Origin: Platerodrilus igneus | Taxonomy: Eukaryota; Arthropoda; Insecta; Coleoptera; Lycidae | NCBI GenBank assembly: GCA_036346225.1 | Contig: JARFIW010001366.1 | Span: 727,803 to 791,802 of the forward strand | Direction: 5' to 3' | Length of the DNA: 64,000 nt | Shown here: piece by piece, positions 1 to 11,756 of the stretch | How positions within the stretch are numbered: position 1 is the first letter of the stretch | Layout of the letters: the number at the start of each line of letters is the position of its first letter | Translations under genes and position numbers: made by a program | The notes under the pieces: model-generated | The model's database searches: none | Seen by the model: only the letters and a program-made list of their open reading frames with translations | What the model was told of the DNA's origin: nothing

Positions 1-752
1 ATGCCTAATTGACATAATAAGTAAAACTGGACAATGTTGCTAAGTATTAGTGTAACAAAACATAGGTCACTTGAAATAGAAATTTGTGGGGAAGCTTGGA
101 ATGTTTATCAATAAATATCTAATTCGCACCACTTCAAGAAAAAAACGACTTAATACCATTCCTATTAAATTATGTATTTTATAAATATTTTGACGAATTG
201 CTATTCCATTTGTGATTCACACATTTAAATTTAAAATTAAAAAAAATATTTAATTATACAAATATTGAAACTTTAAAGCCCCATAACATTTTCTTAATAG
301 GTAAACATTTTTGTAGAAGTCGTTTTGTTTATATATGAATAGAAATCTGAACTCAGAACTTTAAAATTCCAAAGATACACAAAACATTGAATTCGTTGAT
401 GAGCTTTTGAAGTTCGTCGAAATTGTATTAACTGGGCCCTGTTTCATAAAACTCATTCACTAATAGTATTAGTAATTATATTATTAATTAATATTATTAC
501 TGTTCTGTTTCATAAAAATTTGCCTAATAATATTAGTGGAGGAATCATTAAAATGATTATTTAATATTATTAGTGCTGAAGATAAACTGTATCATAAACC
601 AATGCAACTAATGAAACTAACTTATAATATTAGCATTTATTTCATTAGCATTAGTCTAATAATTAATTTTATTAGATCAAACAATGTTAACGGTTTAGAG
701 AAAATATAAAAATACTTAATATTCGGTACAAAACAGTTTAAAACAAAATAAA

Positions 753-1540
753 ATGGGAGATAGTGACACCAGCAGTGATGGAGAGCAGTTTAATGTTCAT
801 CGTCTAAAAATTTTTCGACCAAGAATAGCTTACAACTACATGGAAGATACATATGAGTTCAATGAGAGATTTCGTTAGACCATGAAACTTTTATGTTTAT
901 GCTTAAAAATATAAGTAACAATTGGAACATGAAACTGCAAGAAATCATTCACTGTCTCCAAAGCAACAACTTTGAGTTGCTCCCACTGGCTAACAAGTGG
1001 TGCTCAGTGCCATTGTGTGGTGATATGCATGCAGTTTCAAAGGGACAGTTTGTCGAATTGTGCACAAAGTTGTCACAGCTATAATTAATGTACTTCTTAA
1101 GGATGTGGTGAGGTGGCCAAATGAATGTGCAGAAGAGGTGGTTAAATTTAGTGAGTTTGGAGATATGCCTTTGGTATGTAGGGTAATGGTTGGAACGTTA
1201 ATACGAGTTGTTGCTCCTATTGCATTTGAACCAGCTTTTGTAGATCGTCATGGAAAACATTCCTTAAATGTAATGCTTGTATACGGACCAAATTTACAAC
1301 TTTATTATGTATGTGCAAATTGGCTTGGGAAGGTTAGTTATGCATGAGTTTTGCGGTTAAGTCAATTATACAACAGGATGGAAGCAGGTTGGGGGCCTTT
1401 TGCTGGTGGAGTTTTACTGGGAGACTCTACTTACCTTTTAAAATCTTGGCTCATTCCACCAGTAATTCAAAATATTAATGATTCATTTCAACAGACCTGC
1501 AAAATCTCATAAGAGAACTCGGAGAGTTATTGAGTGTGCC
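753..1540 (+). pseudogene. HARBI1-like transposase, 5' part of copy A, broken
   Basis: A start ATG at 753 begins an acidic leader rich in D and S that matches copy B at 54594. Downstream pieces read in different frames. One (893-1084) covers the helix-turn-helix-like N-terminal region. Another (1060-1347) carries the start of the DDE nuclease, where the first-Asp motif is altered (VMVGTLI, against VMDGTLI in copy B) and the second-Asp region reads GKVSYA instead of GRVSDA. The two catalytic Asp codons are therefore lost here. The reading stops being homologous at about 1540, where a 10 kb insert begins; the 3' end resumes at 11556. Copy A keeps about 130 bp (1019-1140) that copy B has deleted. 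This is a dead transposase; confidence rests on the pairwise match and DDE spacing. Confidence 0.75.
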
Positions 1541-1784
1541 AAGAAAACGTAAATGTACCAAGCTAACTACCAACGCGGAGAGGGGTGGGGTTCCTAGCAA
1601 CACAAAAATAATACATCGCCAACGATTTTCTATTTACAAAAAAACATACAATTGTAGAAATTTCTAACGAAACAGCAAAATAAAAAATAAATAAGGTTAC
1701 TATGTAATAAAGCAATTCTACTCTAAAAACAAATTCAGTAATTGTTCCACGAAGTGCGCAATTCGTAGCTAACAAGCAATAAAT

Positions 1785-1995
1785 CTAACCTGTAACAACA
1801 AAATAAAGCTGATACTTTCGTATAAGCAGATGGTAAATTAAAAGCAAACATTAAATTTAAAAACCTTCGTCGTAATGGTTTTACCATAAGAAACCCTGGC
1901 TATAAATCTAATCAGTAACACAAAATAATATTAGTAACGCTGATACTTTCGTATAAGCGGATGGTTAAAAAAGCAAACATTAAATTTAAGAACTT
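1785..1995. repeat. Two-unit tandem repeat, about 125 bp period
   Basis: The string GCTGATACTTTCGTATAAGC followed by GATGG and an A-rich stretch ending in GCAAACATTAAATTTAA occurs at about 1808-1862 and again at about 1941-1990. Each is preceded by a related TGTAACAACAAAATAA-type segment. No coding potential is visible. Confidence 0.6.
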
Positions 1996-2029
1996 TTCCA
2001 GGAAGGATTTGACCAGAACAAACAACCAT

Positions 2030-4980
2030 TTTAAAAGTTTTCCTGCTTGCAAAACGCAGCCATACCGGCGGGTACCACTGGTGTTGAAAGCTTAAACCAA
2101 ATTCGCCAAATTTATAAAATTGTAACGGCTTTTACCCAATTTCACAAAAAGAACGGCTACGTAACGCAAATTACCCCACAAGAGACAAAAGTTTACCATT
2201 TATAGAAAAACGTGCACCGCTTTGAAGTTAGAACAAATTCAGCATAATGCCATTGTTTTCAAAATAACCCGACCGCGCAAATTTAAATTATAAACCGTAA
2301 ATGGAAAACCCCATTATCGAATCAGCGGAATTTTACAAGCTTCCAACAATGGCCAAACACCCAAATGTACCAGGTCAAACAAAAACAATTAATTTTAATT
2401 TTACGTAATCGCTTTAAAAATAAGCAACTAAAATTTAAAAAGGATTTTTAATTTTAAATAACTTTTATTCGTAGATAATTTTAAACGGATAATGAATTAC
2501 AACGGAAGGGTTATTTTAAGTTTATAAATTAATTTTCGTTTTAACCCGGGTTTATTAAGAAAAAATTTAAACGGTTTTTAAAGGTTGTTTAACAAAAAAT
2601 TTTCTTTTTGTACAAACCTGTCTCCTTTCGCCGCGTTACCCAAATTTTGTCCCAAATTTTAGTTAACCAAAGGCTTTTTACCCATTATATAAGACTTTTT
2701 CCCTATAAAAATTTTGGGCCTTTGTCCCAAGAAACTCCCGAAGGTTTAAGAACAGCCAATTTAATTTGCAAGCAAAATTGCCCGTTTTCATTTCCCAACG
2801 CGTTCCTGGGAAAGGTGGAACTTAAAACGGGGCCCCCAATTTAAAACCCACGCTATTTAAACATAACGCGAAATGTCGTTTTAAAAATCCCAACATCCCT
2901 TTAATAAAAACACCACCATTCAAAAACCAATTTTTGTACAACTTTAAAACTTTAATTTAAAACATTCCCATTTTGGGTTTATTTTCGAATCCCCGAAATT
3001 ACGGATTAAAAACCAAATTTTTTACCTTTTAAAATTCACCCACTTTTGTCCAAATTTTTTGCAAAACCCTTTACAAAATCCCCTTTTTTAAGCCAAAAAA
3101 CACCATATTAAAGGCAAACCGTTTTAACACCGTTGCCGAAAATTAAACCCTTTTAATTTACCTCGACGGTCAAACCCATTTTCACGTTTCCCCCAAAACG
3201 CAAGAGTTTTCCAATTTCCTTTTAAAATGCAACCCCAGTTCCCAACGCGTTTAATTTCCTTTTCACCAAAACCATTATTTTTGGCAAACAACAACAAAAC
3301 AACCAACCCAAACTTCGTTTCCACAAACATTTTGAAGAGCCACGCCTTCAAAACCACCCTCTTTTGGAAGGCGTTTTTAGGTTAAAAGTTTGTTTTACAC
3401 TTTTTTTCAACCAAAAACCCCCTTTTAATTTTGGACTCGCCCAAACATTTGCCATCCCGTTTTACATTTGAAACCCAAAAACGACCCCACAGTCTTTAAA
3501 ATTTTTTGGGTTTCAGCCAACCCATTATCGCGGGTCACCCTTTTTTAAAACCATAATCATTTTTGCCCTTTAACAAAAAACATTTAAATGCGTTTAAAGT
3601 TTTCCCCTTTTTCCCACGCCCAATTTTTCTATCTTTAAACCCCCCCCAAAAATTAGTTTCAAGCCCAGGCTTCTAAAAAATTACAACCCCCACCTTGAAA
3701 TTTCCCCGTTTTTCCCAAACACCGTTTGGGAAGGCAAAGGGTTATTTGCCACCCTTTATGGAACCAGCCCCCGGACCCCCCGTTTTCTCCCCTTAAAACT
3801 TTTATCAAACTTTTAAACCCGCCCCACAAATTTCCCCGCACATGAAAACCCGGCCCATTTTTTAAACCATTTTAAAAAAAATTTTTGCAGGCCCAAATTT
3901 TTCAAATTTCCCGCATTTTAAACCAAATAAAGGGAATGGATTTTTTTTGTTTCACAACATCCTCCCCTTGGTTTCCGCCATCCCCCCTTCTACACCCCGG
4001 AGAAATCCCCCCCTCCCCAGTGCACCGCCCACGCTCATGACCAATTCGGCATCAGGTTTTAAATGGGCAAGTTCTTTTTTTTAGATTACATTTTTAAAAT
4101 TACCGGAAATTTAGCTTTTTTTAAAAGAACAACACCAGAGTTTTATTTTACAAATTTTTCGCAAAACATTTTTAAATGCCCGCCATCTCCCCCAAGCCAA
4201 TTTTCACAAGCTTTTCCTTTAAAATTTCCCAACTTAAAATCCCCCAACCCACCGTGAATTTTGATTTAAAAACCCCCATATTCCCCAACGATTTTTAAAT
4301 TTTCACCTTCCCTTAACCAGGAAACTTTCCCACCGTTGCCCCTTTTTCCCACCACAAAAAAGGTTGTTAATTTAAACCTGGTTTTTTAAATTCTTTCCCA
4401 AAAAAACCCTTTGCGCCCTTCCCACCAAATTTTGTTTCCTTTGAAAATTTTCCCAACTTTTAAAAATGGGTTGGCCACCTTTTCCAACCACAAACAAAGT
4501 TTTCCCCACCCAAATGCAACACTTGTAAACCCATTCGCGCCACGAAAAAATTTTTTTCCCCACCAATGGCGAACCAAGATTCGGTTTTTTCCGGTCCCCG
4601 ATTCAAAAACCCGCCGCTCCACCAACCGTGGGTTTTAGCACAGGCGAAAAAATAATAATTGGGCCCATTGCCCAGGTAAACCCGAGTTTCAAAATTTTTA
4701 AAAAATTTGCCCCGGCCCCACCCAAAAATTTTCCTTTATCAAAGCCCAAAATTTCCAATTTTAAGGAACCTTAACAAAACCGGCAACAAGAACCCAATCC
4801 TACAAATAAACATTTCCAACCCAGTGTCAGGTTGTGGTCAATAAAATTGGTCCCCGGTCATATTATTTCCATCAATGAACCCATAATTTCCCCAACAAAT
4901 CCTACATAATCCAAAGTCAGGCATCCCTGGGTCGGCTTAGGCATCAACAACTATCTTGGCAATTCATGTGTACTAAGGAA
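2030..4980. other. Homopolymer-rich stretch with no recognisable gene
   Basis: About 2.9 kb in which runs of C, T, A and (less often) G of three to eight bases are far denser than anywhere else in the window, for example ACCCAAATTTTGTCCC at 2638. The plus strand is poor in isolated G. Open frames here (such as 2608-2844 and 3124-3357) are low-complexity translations of these runs and have no motif. The texture suggests homopolymer-length errors in the assembled sequence, though a biased composition cannot be excluded. Nothing functional is called. Confidence 0.5.
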
Positions 4981-5022
4981 CAATTTTTCTATTCAATTTA
5001 TATTCGATAGTGCGCGGTAAAC

Positions 5023-7140
5023 ATGACTCTCCAAAAGGTGATTAACTTTTCTTTCAATAAAGTGAAACCGAAAATGAGCGATTTGGATTTGGTGTTGACA
5101 GAAAATATGTGCAACAATAATCTGGTGACAGATATTGGTAATATTTGTTATGTCGAAGGCGAACAGATGCTGACTTGGACTACACACACCAATTACAGAA
5201 CCATTTTGTGACAATATAATGTTGGTTTTTTTTCTGACGCCGAAAACCATCTGCAAGCAAAAGGATGTTTATCCTAAAAAGAAATTTGTGGTGCATTTAA
5301 CAGCTATCTACGAAGAAAGTTTGACCGATTTGTTTCGCTAGGCATGGTGTTAAAGCTAAGCCCGTTTTCTCTGGAAAGCACTAACAAGATGGGCCAGAGA
5401 GTAAAAGAAATTATCGGAAAAGAAGACCTCGAATGCATTAATAAAAATTCCAAAATCCTATATGTGTTCCATACAAAGTGGAACTAGCAGATGTTAAGTT
5501 GGAAACTTTATTGGAGGAACTACCAGATATATTAGACGAATCGAAAAGATTATTTCTATCTTTTGACATGGATGTAACCCAAGATTTTGCGGTATATTTA
5601 GCAAGATGGAGATGTGTAATTATTTAACTACAAACCATAACTTTTGCTATAAGGGCGAATACGAAGAAAAGTGTAATATTATAGTTGACAACGATAAAAC
5701 TGTGGAATTGATTGTTTAACATGGCTAACAACCAATGCAAGAATTAAGATATACAACAAATTTGTGTGTCAGATAACAAGTCCTGGTGTTAATAAACAAC
5801 TTGGCAATCATATACTAGATTTTTACGTTGTCCAGATGTACGTTTAAGGGAAACATTTGCGTCTACTTTGGCAAAGAACATGGTATTACGCGATTGAAGC
5901 GACAATATACAATTGTGCAATTGGAAGTTATGTCAGTGCGGAACGGGTGTATAAACCTTAAAAGACTGTTTAACGTTATTGGAAGATAGTGTTATACTTC
6001 CTAAAGGCGCCAATGTACCGGTACCATTTGTGGAGTAAGTATCGGACAAGCTACAAAATAGGCTGTTTAGTTATAATAACCTGCTACAGTACGTGTATTG
6101 GGGAATGGCAATACAAAGAAATTGGGCTTGCAAATTGTTGTCCGAAAAAACCAAAAGAAAGGGAAACATTGATAAAGTATGTGCTGGCTTTTAGTTTTAA
6201 CTATTTACCGTAAATTATTTGGAGATAGTAGAGGAAGACAGCCAAGATAAAATAAAATTTACACAAGTGCTACATTAAAGCAGGTAGTACATATTTTACA
6301 CAATCTGCAAACCATATTCTACAATTCCAAAAGAAATAGTCATTTCGGAATTGGGATTGATAAACCCCTAACATTCGTCCAGAGGTTGTACGACAACGTG
6401 CAAATATTGGTAGTAAACTTATCCGTTTACGCTAAAGGAAATTGCCCCAATGTTATGTGGGGAAGGAAAAGACAACTGGAATTAGAGGAAATGGATGCAA
6501 AAGGCGAAAATTGACCAATGGAAAACACTGCGACAATAAACAATACAAAGATGTGTTAGACAAAGAACATCTTATTAGAGAAAATGAGGAAGAATTAAAA
6601 GATTATTTTATGTACCGATGGACTGACTTAGATACATCCTTGTACAAGTTGTTATTTGCGGTTTAAGAAAGACTTTTAGTTATGTAGGCGTTCTTGCAAA
6701 AAGGATGGTACTAAATCCGTATACTTTTTAAAAGGTTATTCTAAAAACGTATTTATCAAAATGGCAGATAACAAAGACGAACAAGGAATGCGGGTTTCGT
6801 AACCTTTGTACACCACACGCAAAGGGGTTAAACATTGTATATTTACCTAGTAAAGAACCTTTCGGATCATTTAAAACCGAGGGTCTTACAACCTATAACA
6901 ACCATATATTCCCAAAAGTGGTGGACATGCAACCGCAACAGTGTGTGGGGAAAAGGATTTTCCAATACCGACAAGAAGAAGTCGATCAACAACAAGATAC
7001 GTATGCAGGATATAGTGGGAAAGCTGCGATTAAAAGATTGTCACAAGCTGCAAGAATTACACGAAGGAATGGATCTGGTTGTGTGGAATCAAAGACTTTA
7101 AATATAGAGGCAAACTTCGGTACATTTTACAATTCGAAAA
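5023..7140 (+). pseudogene. Frameshifted coding relics of unknown, virus-like origin
   Basis: Between 5023 and 7140 the plus strand gives a series of protein-like pieces, each ended by a stop or indel: 5023-5211 (62 codons), 5989-6213, 6442-6666 and 6918-7145. Codon use is balanced and hydrophilic rather than low complexity, so these look like one or more real genes that have decayed or were read with errors. The 6918-7145 piece is rich in Q, R and S. I recognise no family. The Polinton-derived material further right in the same insert makes a Polinton or related viral source plausible, but this is inference. Confidence 0.3.
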
Positions 7141-7439
7141 CCTAGACGGTCTTTATGTATCAAACTATTGGTTAGAAAAGGAGATAGAAGACTTGGGTTC
7201 GATTTAAATTTTAAGCTGCGAATAAAATTAGATAAAATTAAAACCACCCAAACAAAACATAAAGAAAGGACTGTTTCTTGTATAACTTTTTTAAAATTAA
7301 GTTTAAATGACTCCATGCTTGTATTAAATATTTTAAATTTGTTATGTATAATGTCAGAATAAACATTTTATAATAGTATATAACATTGTTCTTTATTTAT
7401 AAAAGGCTTGACGTTGAAATAGCAGTCGCACAGAGAGGT

Positions 7440-7507
7440 GCATGGCAGGTATGGGCAGGGGGCAGGCAGGGTGCGATCGGGGGAGCGAGGGTTTGGGGCT
7501 GGGGGGA
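7440..7507 (+). other. G-rich tract with G-quadruplex potential
   Basis: In an AT-rich context this stretch has at least six runs of three or more G separated by short loops, including GGGCAGGGGGCAGGCAGGG and, further right, GGGGG, GGG, GGGG and GGGGGG. This satisfies the usual G4 motif on the plus strand. No gene depends on it. Confidence 0.55.
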
Positions 7508-7534
7508 TGTTTAAACATCCAATTTTATTTTGGA

Positions 7535-7905
7535 TGAGTACCCTCGCGTATGTATCCGGAGTAAAAGAATACGATTTGAACGCAGCTTATTAATAAAATT
7601 AGTTTATCGAGGGTAAAAGGAATCATTCCTAATAGTACAACAATCTACGCATGGGGCGTAAAGATATAAGATAGTTGTTTATATTTGTATATTTTTAAAA
7701 TTTTTATATATTAGTTTTAAGATTCCAAAAAGTTCTTCCCACCTTCCAAATCCTTCCGGCTTCTATCCTGGTTGACAGAGTATACGTGTTATCTCCACGT
7801 GGTATTGCGGGACACGGAGGTTTTAGATTTTCGGGAGATGGTTGGTAAATATGTCTTGGGTAGCGAAAAGGTTTTAAAATGGAGTTAAATAAAGATGGGC
7901 AAAAT
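7535..7905 (+). pseudogene. Relic of Polinton polymerase 3' end and downstream DNA
   Basis: Positions 7535-7690 match 35910-36060, the last codons and stop region of the Polinton polymerase: both contain GTATGTAT(T/C)CGGAGTAAAA, an AATAAAATTAGTT segment and a GCATGGGG...AAGATAT end. Positions 7745-7810 match 36120-36200, sharing TCCACGTGGT. Positions 7835-7905 match the reverse complement of 12240-12330 (CTTGGGTAGCGAAAA). The reading frame is destroyed by stops. This shows that Polinton-derived DNA was here before the intact Polinton at 11757 inserted. Confidence 0.6.
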
Positions 7906-8638
7906 TAGTGATTTGGGTCTTTAAAACGCATAAAATTTCCTATTTAAAATCTATTTACAGATTTGGGGTCCCTAGAAAATTTAATATTAGTTTTAGCAAA
8001 ATATATTTATCTTAAAAGAGTGACTACCCCATTAAATAAATATAACACTTGTCAAAAAAAGTTGTAGGAAAATTAAAGACGTATTTAATGGGGGTCCAGT
8101 ATTAGAATTTGTTGGTAAGTTAAGTCCTACTGTATTTGGCGAGAAAGATACGATTAAAAAGATTAAAGGGTCTCACGAATTGTTGTTTAAAACCGAGGGT
8201 CTTACAATATAACGAGCATATACCTCCAAAAGGGTGGCATGCAACTACGCAGCAGTGCGGGAGAATAAGAATTCTCCAATAAGAAATTAAAGTTTCCATG
8301 TACGTAGCACCAGTCATTGGGAAATGGTCGAAATGTGGAACCTATAAAGGCGATTATTAATTTGGTTTAGAAAAAATAGTAGTTTTCGTGGACTAAATAA
8401 AATAGCTTAGACTGTTAATGTATATGGTTACATACTCGACACATCCACAAACATCTGTTTACGTTCCAAATGGCGATCCGGTAGTTTTGTTTAACAAATA
8501 GTAGGAAAGATACGTCGGTGTTAGTGCGTGGAAGCCCATAGGATCGTTGGATTCAAAAAGAACGGTGCGGCGGGATGTATGGTGTTCCGTTAGAATAATC
8601 GAAAGTGGTTAATCAATCGTATTAGATGTTTAAATAAG

Positions 8639-9292
8639 CGAAAGTGTAAAGGCCTACATAAACAAAAATTTAATTATCCGACAAAAAGTGGCGATGTGCT
8701 ACACTTATAAAGAAAGTAAAAGGGGATGCTTTTCCAAGCAAAAAGAATAGCAGTAGCGCAGAGAAGGGGTATGCATGTATTATAAACAGTTGCTGCAAAA
8801 TATGTTAGTTTACGCGTAGCTCGGATGTGTAATTGATCACGACTTAAAGATCCTCGGAGGTTTAAAATTCTCGGCCCATTGTCGTTTGAAAATGTTTGTA
8901 AATTATCAGAACAGGAGCGGGTCGAAGTTTAAGAATGGATGATTGACTGAGTTTTTCTACCTTTACGAGGGAATGGAAGTTGACAGACATCGAGCATCTA
9001 ATTTCTATTTGGCGATATCGAGTACTTACCGGTTCTAGAAATCATTACGGCGGCCGACCGCTATGCGAAAGTGTAAAAGCCTACAGAAGCAAAATTTAAT
9101 TATCAACGAAAAAGGGCGATGTGCTATAGAAAGTATAAAAAATGGTGCTTTGCATCGGTCCCAACAGTAAAAAGGAGAGTGACTTTTTCTAGCAATTACA
9201 AGAATAGCAGTAGCGCGGCGAAGGGTATGCATGTATTATACAGCGCATTGTTGCTATAAAATATGTTAGTTTACGAGAAGCTCGAACGTGAA
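8639..9292 (+). repeat. Diverged direct repeat (8639-8832 and 9065-9292)
   Basis: Both copies run from a GAAAGTGTAAA(G/A)GCCTACA start, through GGCGATGTGCTA and AGAATAGCAGTAGCGC, to GGTATGCATGTATTATA and AATATGTTAGTTTACG. A third fragment of the same segment occurs near 7415-7445 (AATAGCAGTCGCACAGAG). Differences are mostly indels. DNA between and around the copies shows no intact gene. Confidence 0.6.
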
Positions 9293-10380
9293 CAAATTAA
9301 ATTTTAATCTATAATTAACCACGTCGTAAAAGGGAAATTAATGGTTAATTTTAATACCGCTACAATACTTTCGCTTGGTGATTCATTTGAAAATATTCAA
9401 GCCTTCCCTTTTCTAAAGTATGACGTAGAAGTTATTTAAAATTAAATTGTTTTATTAGTAAGTATCTGTAGACAACAAGTTGGTATTTCCTTAGTAATGG
9501 TTTAAAGTGTTTTTTTTTTGGTTATAGTAGCACTGCATCTTCTACAGCACGACTTGCCAAATTTGTGTGGCGTGCTATCACCCTTTGGATTTTTAATATG
9601 CACGCGATCGTATAACATGGAAGACGTTTCCGGTTTCTACTAACGGCATTCGCACCATCGACGATGCGAACCAGGTGCATGCATTGGCGCTAAATGTATT
9701 GGACGAACAGCAAAGATTATGACGTCATTTAGTTCCCCGCTGAATCCTCAACATCGTTCGGGTCTTCGGAAACCTTCGGTATGCATTCTATAAGGAACAT
9801 AAATCAGGTACGCAGAGTAAACTTTTAGTTATGTTAGTTTGATTACAAGTCAAGTCTTATAGTGCGAATTTTGTTTTGTACTAAACGTTTTAAATGCGAC
9901 CCTGCCGTCTCTTTACCGGAATGCTTTCAAACGGCACCAGAACAAATGTCGTGGTGTAACATCGTCCAGGTTGTTTATACATCCGTCGGCAGCAAAGTAC
10001 TTAAACTTGGGTCTTGCGTATCGCTTTACAAGAATAGCTTACAGCGACACAAAAAAAGCACGGTATGTCATTAAGCAGTAAACGTTCAGCTCCGCCAGCT
10101 GTTAAAGGGTCTTGTACGAAACAACCACGGATTCTGTGTAAAGGGCGACATGGAGGTGTTAAAGTCTGCATACCCTGGTCCTAATAGTAAAACCTAACAT
10201 GGGGCATAAATATATAAGGTAGTTACTATATTTGTTATATTTTATTGTGTTTCCTTGTACAAACAATTAAGGTGAGTCAGTAAACAGTATTAAATTGCTA
10301 TTAATTGTCTTGCATTTAGCGTACTTTCCTATTGTAATAACCGCATTTGTTTGTAGAAGAAATTATATACAGCTTTACAT

Positions 10381-11555
10381 GTAATTCAGAGCGATGATTA
10401 CGCCAAAAGTCGACCTTCCCATTTACATATTTAAAACACATTACATTGGAATGTTTTTACATTATTCTCATATTGTTAGATTAACAACAATATGTCTTAT
10501 TGATCGAAAGCACGTCTCCTCTTTTTTACATTAATCTTAATTTCTATTTTTTGTTACAGGTTACTTTAACCTGCTTGGGTTTGGTTAAACGAAGAAGATA
10601 AATGTTATACTTTGTAAAAATTGTAATTAGTTTATTAAACTGTAAATCGGATAAAATAAATTATTAAATTTTTGCATGCTTAATTTATGTTAATACTGCT
10701 ACGTGTTCGGTTAAAGGATTGTAGATATTAAAAAGGATAGCTGATTAGAAATCGACATTGATAAAAAAAATCTTAAAATTCGGGTAGCTCCCTTGGAAAT
10801 GGAGCTATCTAAAAAATTCCTAGAAATTCGGATAGCTGAGAAAATTCTAATATTAATTGATACCAAACAATGTACATTTATTTCGTGGGTGGAAGTGTGG
10901 AGAAAGATTTATCTCGCAGATGGTATGTGTGTAATTTTGCAGGGCGTGGTCCTATATTAAGTCTGTTTGCAGATTTGGATTCTGCGTAAAATTTTAGACT
11001 AACAAGAAGTACCGCAAGACTAAAAAAATTTATAAGAACGCTCAAAAGTCGCTACAGGTAAGAAATCTTAAAATCAGGGTAGCTCTCTGGGGGATGGCGC
11101 TATCTAAAAAATTCCTAGAAATTTGATTAGCTGAGAAAATTCTAATATTAATTGATACCAAACAAGATATGTTTATCTCGAAAGATGCATTGGTTAGACG
11201 AAGAAAACTATTTTGGTTTAGAATGTTAGCGGTAAAAAAATCTTAAAGTGATGGTAGCTCCCTTGGGGATGGCGCAATCTAAGAAATTCATAGAGATTCG
11301 GGTAGCCGAGAAAAATCTAATATTAATTGATACCAAACAAGATAGGTTTATCTCGTGGGTGGAAATGTGGAAAAAGATTTATCTCGCGGGTGGAAAGAAT
11401 GCGGGTGTGACGTAATCAAAATGATTGGGGTGTCCGAGCAAGGAGGGAGTCACTCCACCACATTTCCTCCTTATGGGGATTTACATGTAAATTTGGGAGG
11501 AAATGTGGGATTTGGGAGGAAATGTGGGGGTGATTTTCCTGATAATGTACTACTC
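10381..11555. repeat. Right-terminal region of an older Polinton, with repeated terminal modules
   Basis: 10390-10452 is the inverse of 12395-12460, and 10600-10690 matches 36350-36430. Then a module reading TCTTAAAAT...GGTAGCTC, ATTCCTAGA, and CTAATATTAATTGATACCAAACAA occurs three times (from about 10770, 11065 and 11245); it appears once in each terminal repeat of the younger Polinton. The segment ends in a GTGG-rich stretch and ...GTACTACT at 11555, comparable to the ...CTCTACT right terminus of the younger element. Harbinger DNA resumes at 11556. Confidence 0.6.
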
Positions 11556-11690
11556 TGATGAATTTGAAATACCGGTAGAAGACTTACCAGAGACTACTAT
11601 TATGGACAATGATGAATTGCCTGCCGTCCAGGCTCAAGAAGAACTGCATTTTTTATAGCCACTTTAATTGTTAAATGTGAAAGTATGTAT
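11556..11690 (+). pseudogene. HARBI1-like transposase, 3' end of copy A
   Basis: This short stretch matches 55405-55540 of copy B, the acidic C-terminal tail of the transposase (segments such as VEDLPETTIMD). A stop TAG lies near 11655 where copy B reads on. It is separated from the 5' part (753-1540) by the 10 kb insert and is followed, after about 60 bp of trailer, by the Polinton target site at 11751. Confidence 0.7.
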
Positions 11691-11750
11691 TATAACCTAA
11701 TCTTAAACATACATTTACATATTTTGTGATGAAACAGTGTTTGCTTATGT

Positions 11751-11756
11751 GTCTAC
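11751..11756. repeat. Target-site duplication GTCTAC, left copy
   Basis: GTCTAC lies directly before the Polinton left end AGTAGAG. The same hexamer follows the right end at 36857-36862. The uninterrupted Harbinger copy B has a single GTCTAC in the same context at about 55605-55612. Six-base duplications are typical of Polinton integration. Confidence 0.93.

Larger units (their letters stand above)
6868..8290 (+). repeat. Diverged duplicate block (6868-6995 and 8185-8290)
   Basis: AAAACCGAGGGTCTTACAA begins both blocks, and both continue with a CATATA...CCCAAAAG or CTCCAAAAG segment, then CAGTG with a G run, then a TTCTCCAATA-like end. Differences are dominated by one- and two-base indels. 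The two blocks read as the same short protein segment in shifted frames. Confidence 0.55.
1541..11555. other. 10 kb decayed insert inside Harbinger copy A, partly an older Polinton
   Basis: This segment replaces about 143 bp that are present in copy B at 55262-55405. Its right part (10190-11555) matches the right end of the younger Polinton (36010-36856). Part of its middle (7535-7905) matches the end of the polymerase gene and subterminal DNA of that Polinton. The rest has no long open frame. Coding-looking stretches are broken every few dozen codons by indels, and several blocks occur twice in diverged form. No clean target duplication is visible. It is either a very old Polinton plus unknown virus-like DNA, or a stretch of low-accuracy assembly; the sequence alone does not decide. 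Confidence 0.5.

Noticed and set aside
431..436. 3-bp target duplication for the Harbinger
   Set aside because: Flanks at the two ends do not match in either copy, so no duplication is called.
2608..4638. Several open frames of 60-80 codons
   Set aside because: They translate homopolymer runs, overlap on both strands and show no domain.
5023..7140. Baculovirus or nudivirus gene remnants
   Set aside because: The texture looked virus-like but no motif specific to those families could be pointed to; left as unknown.
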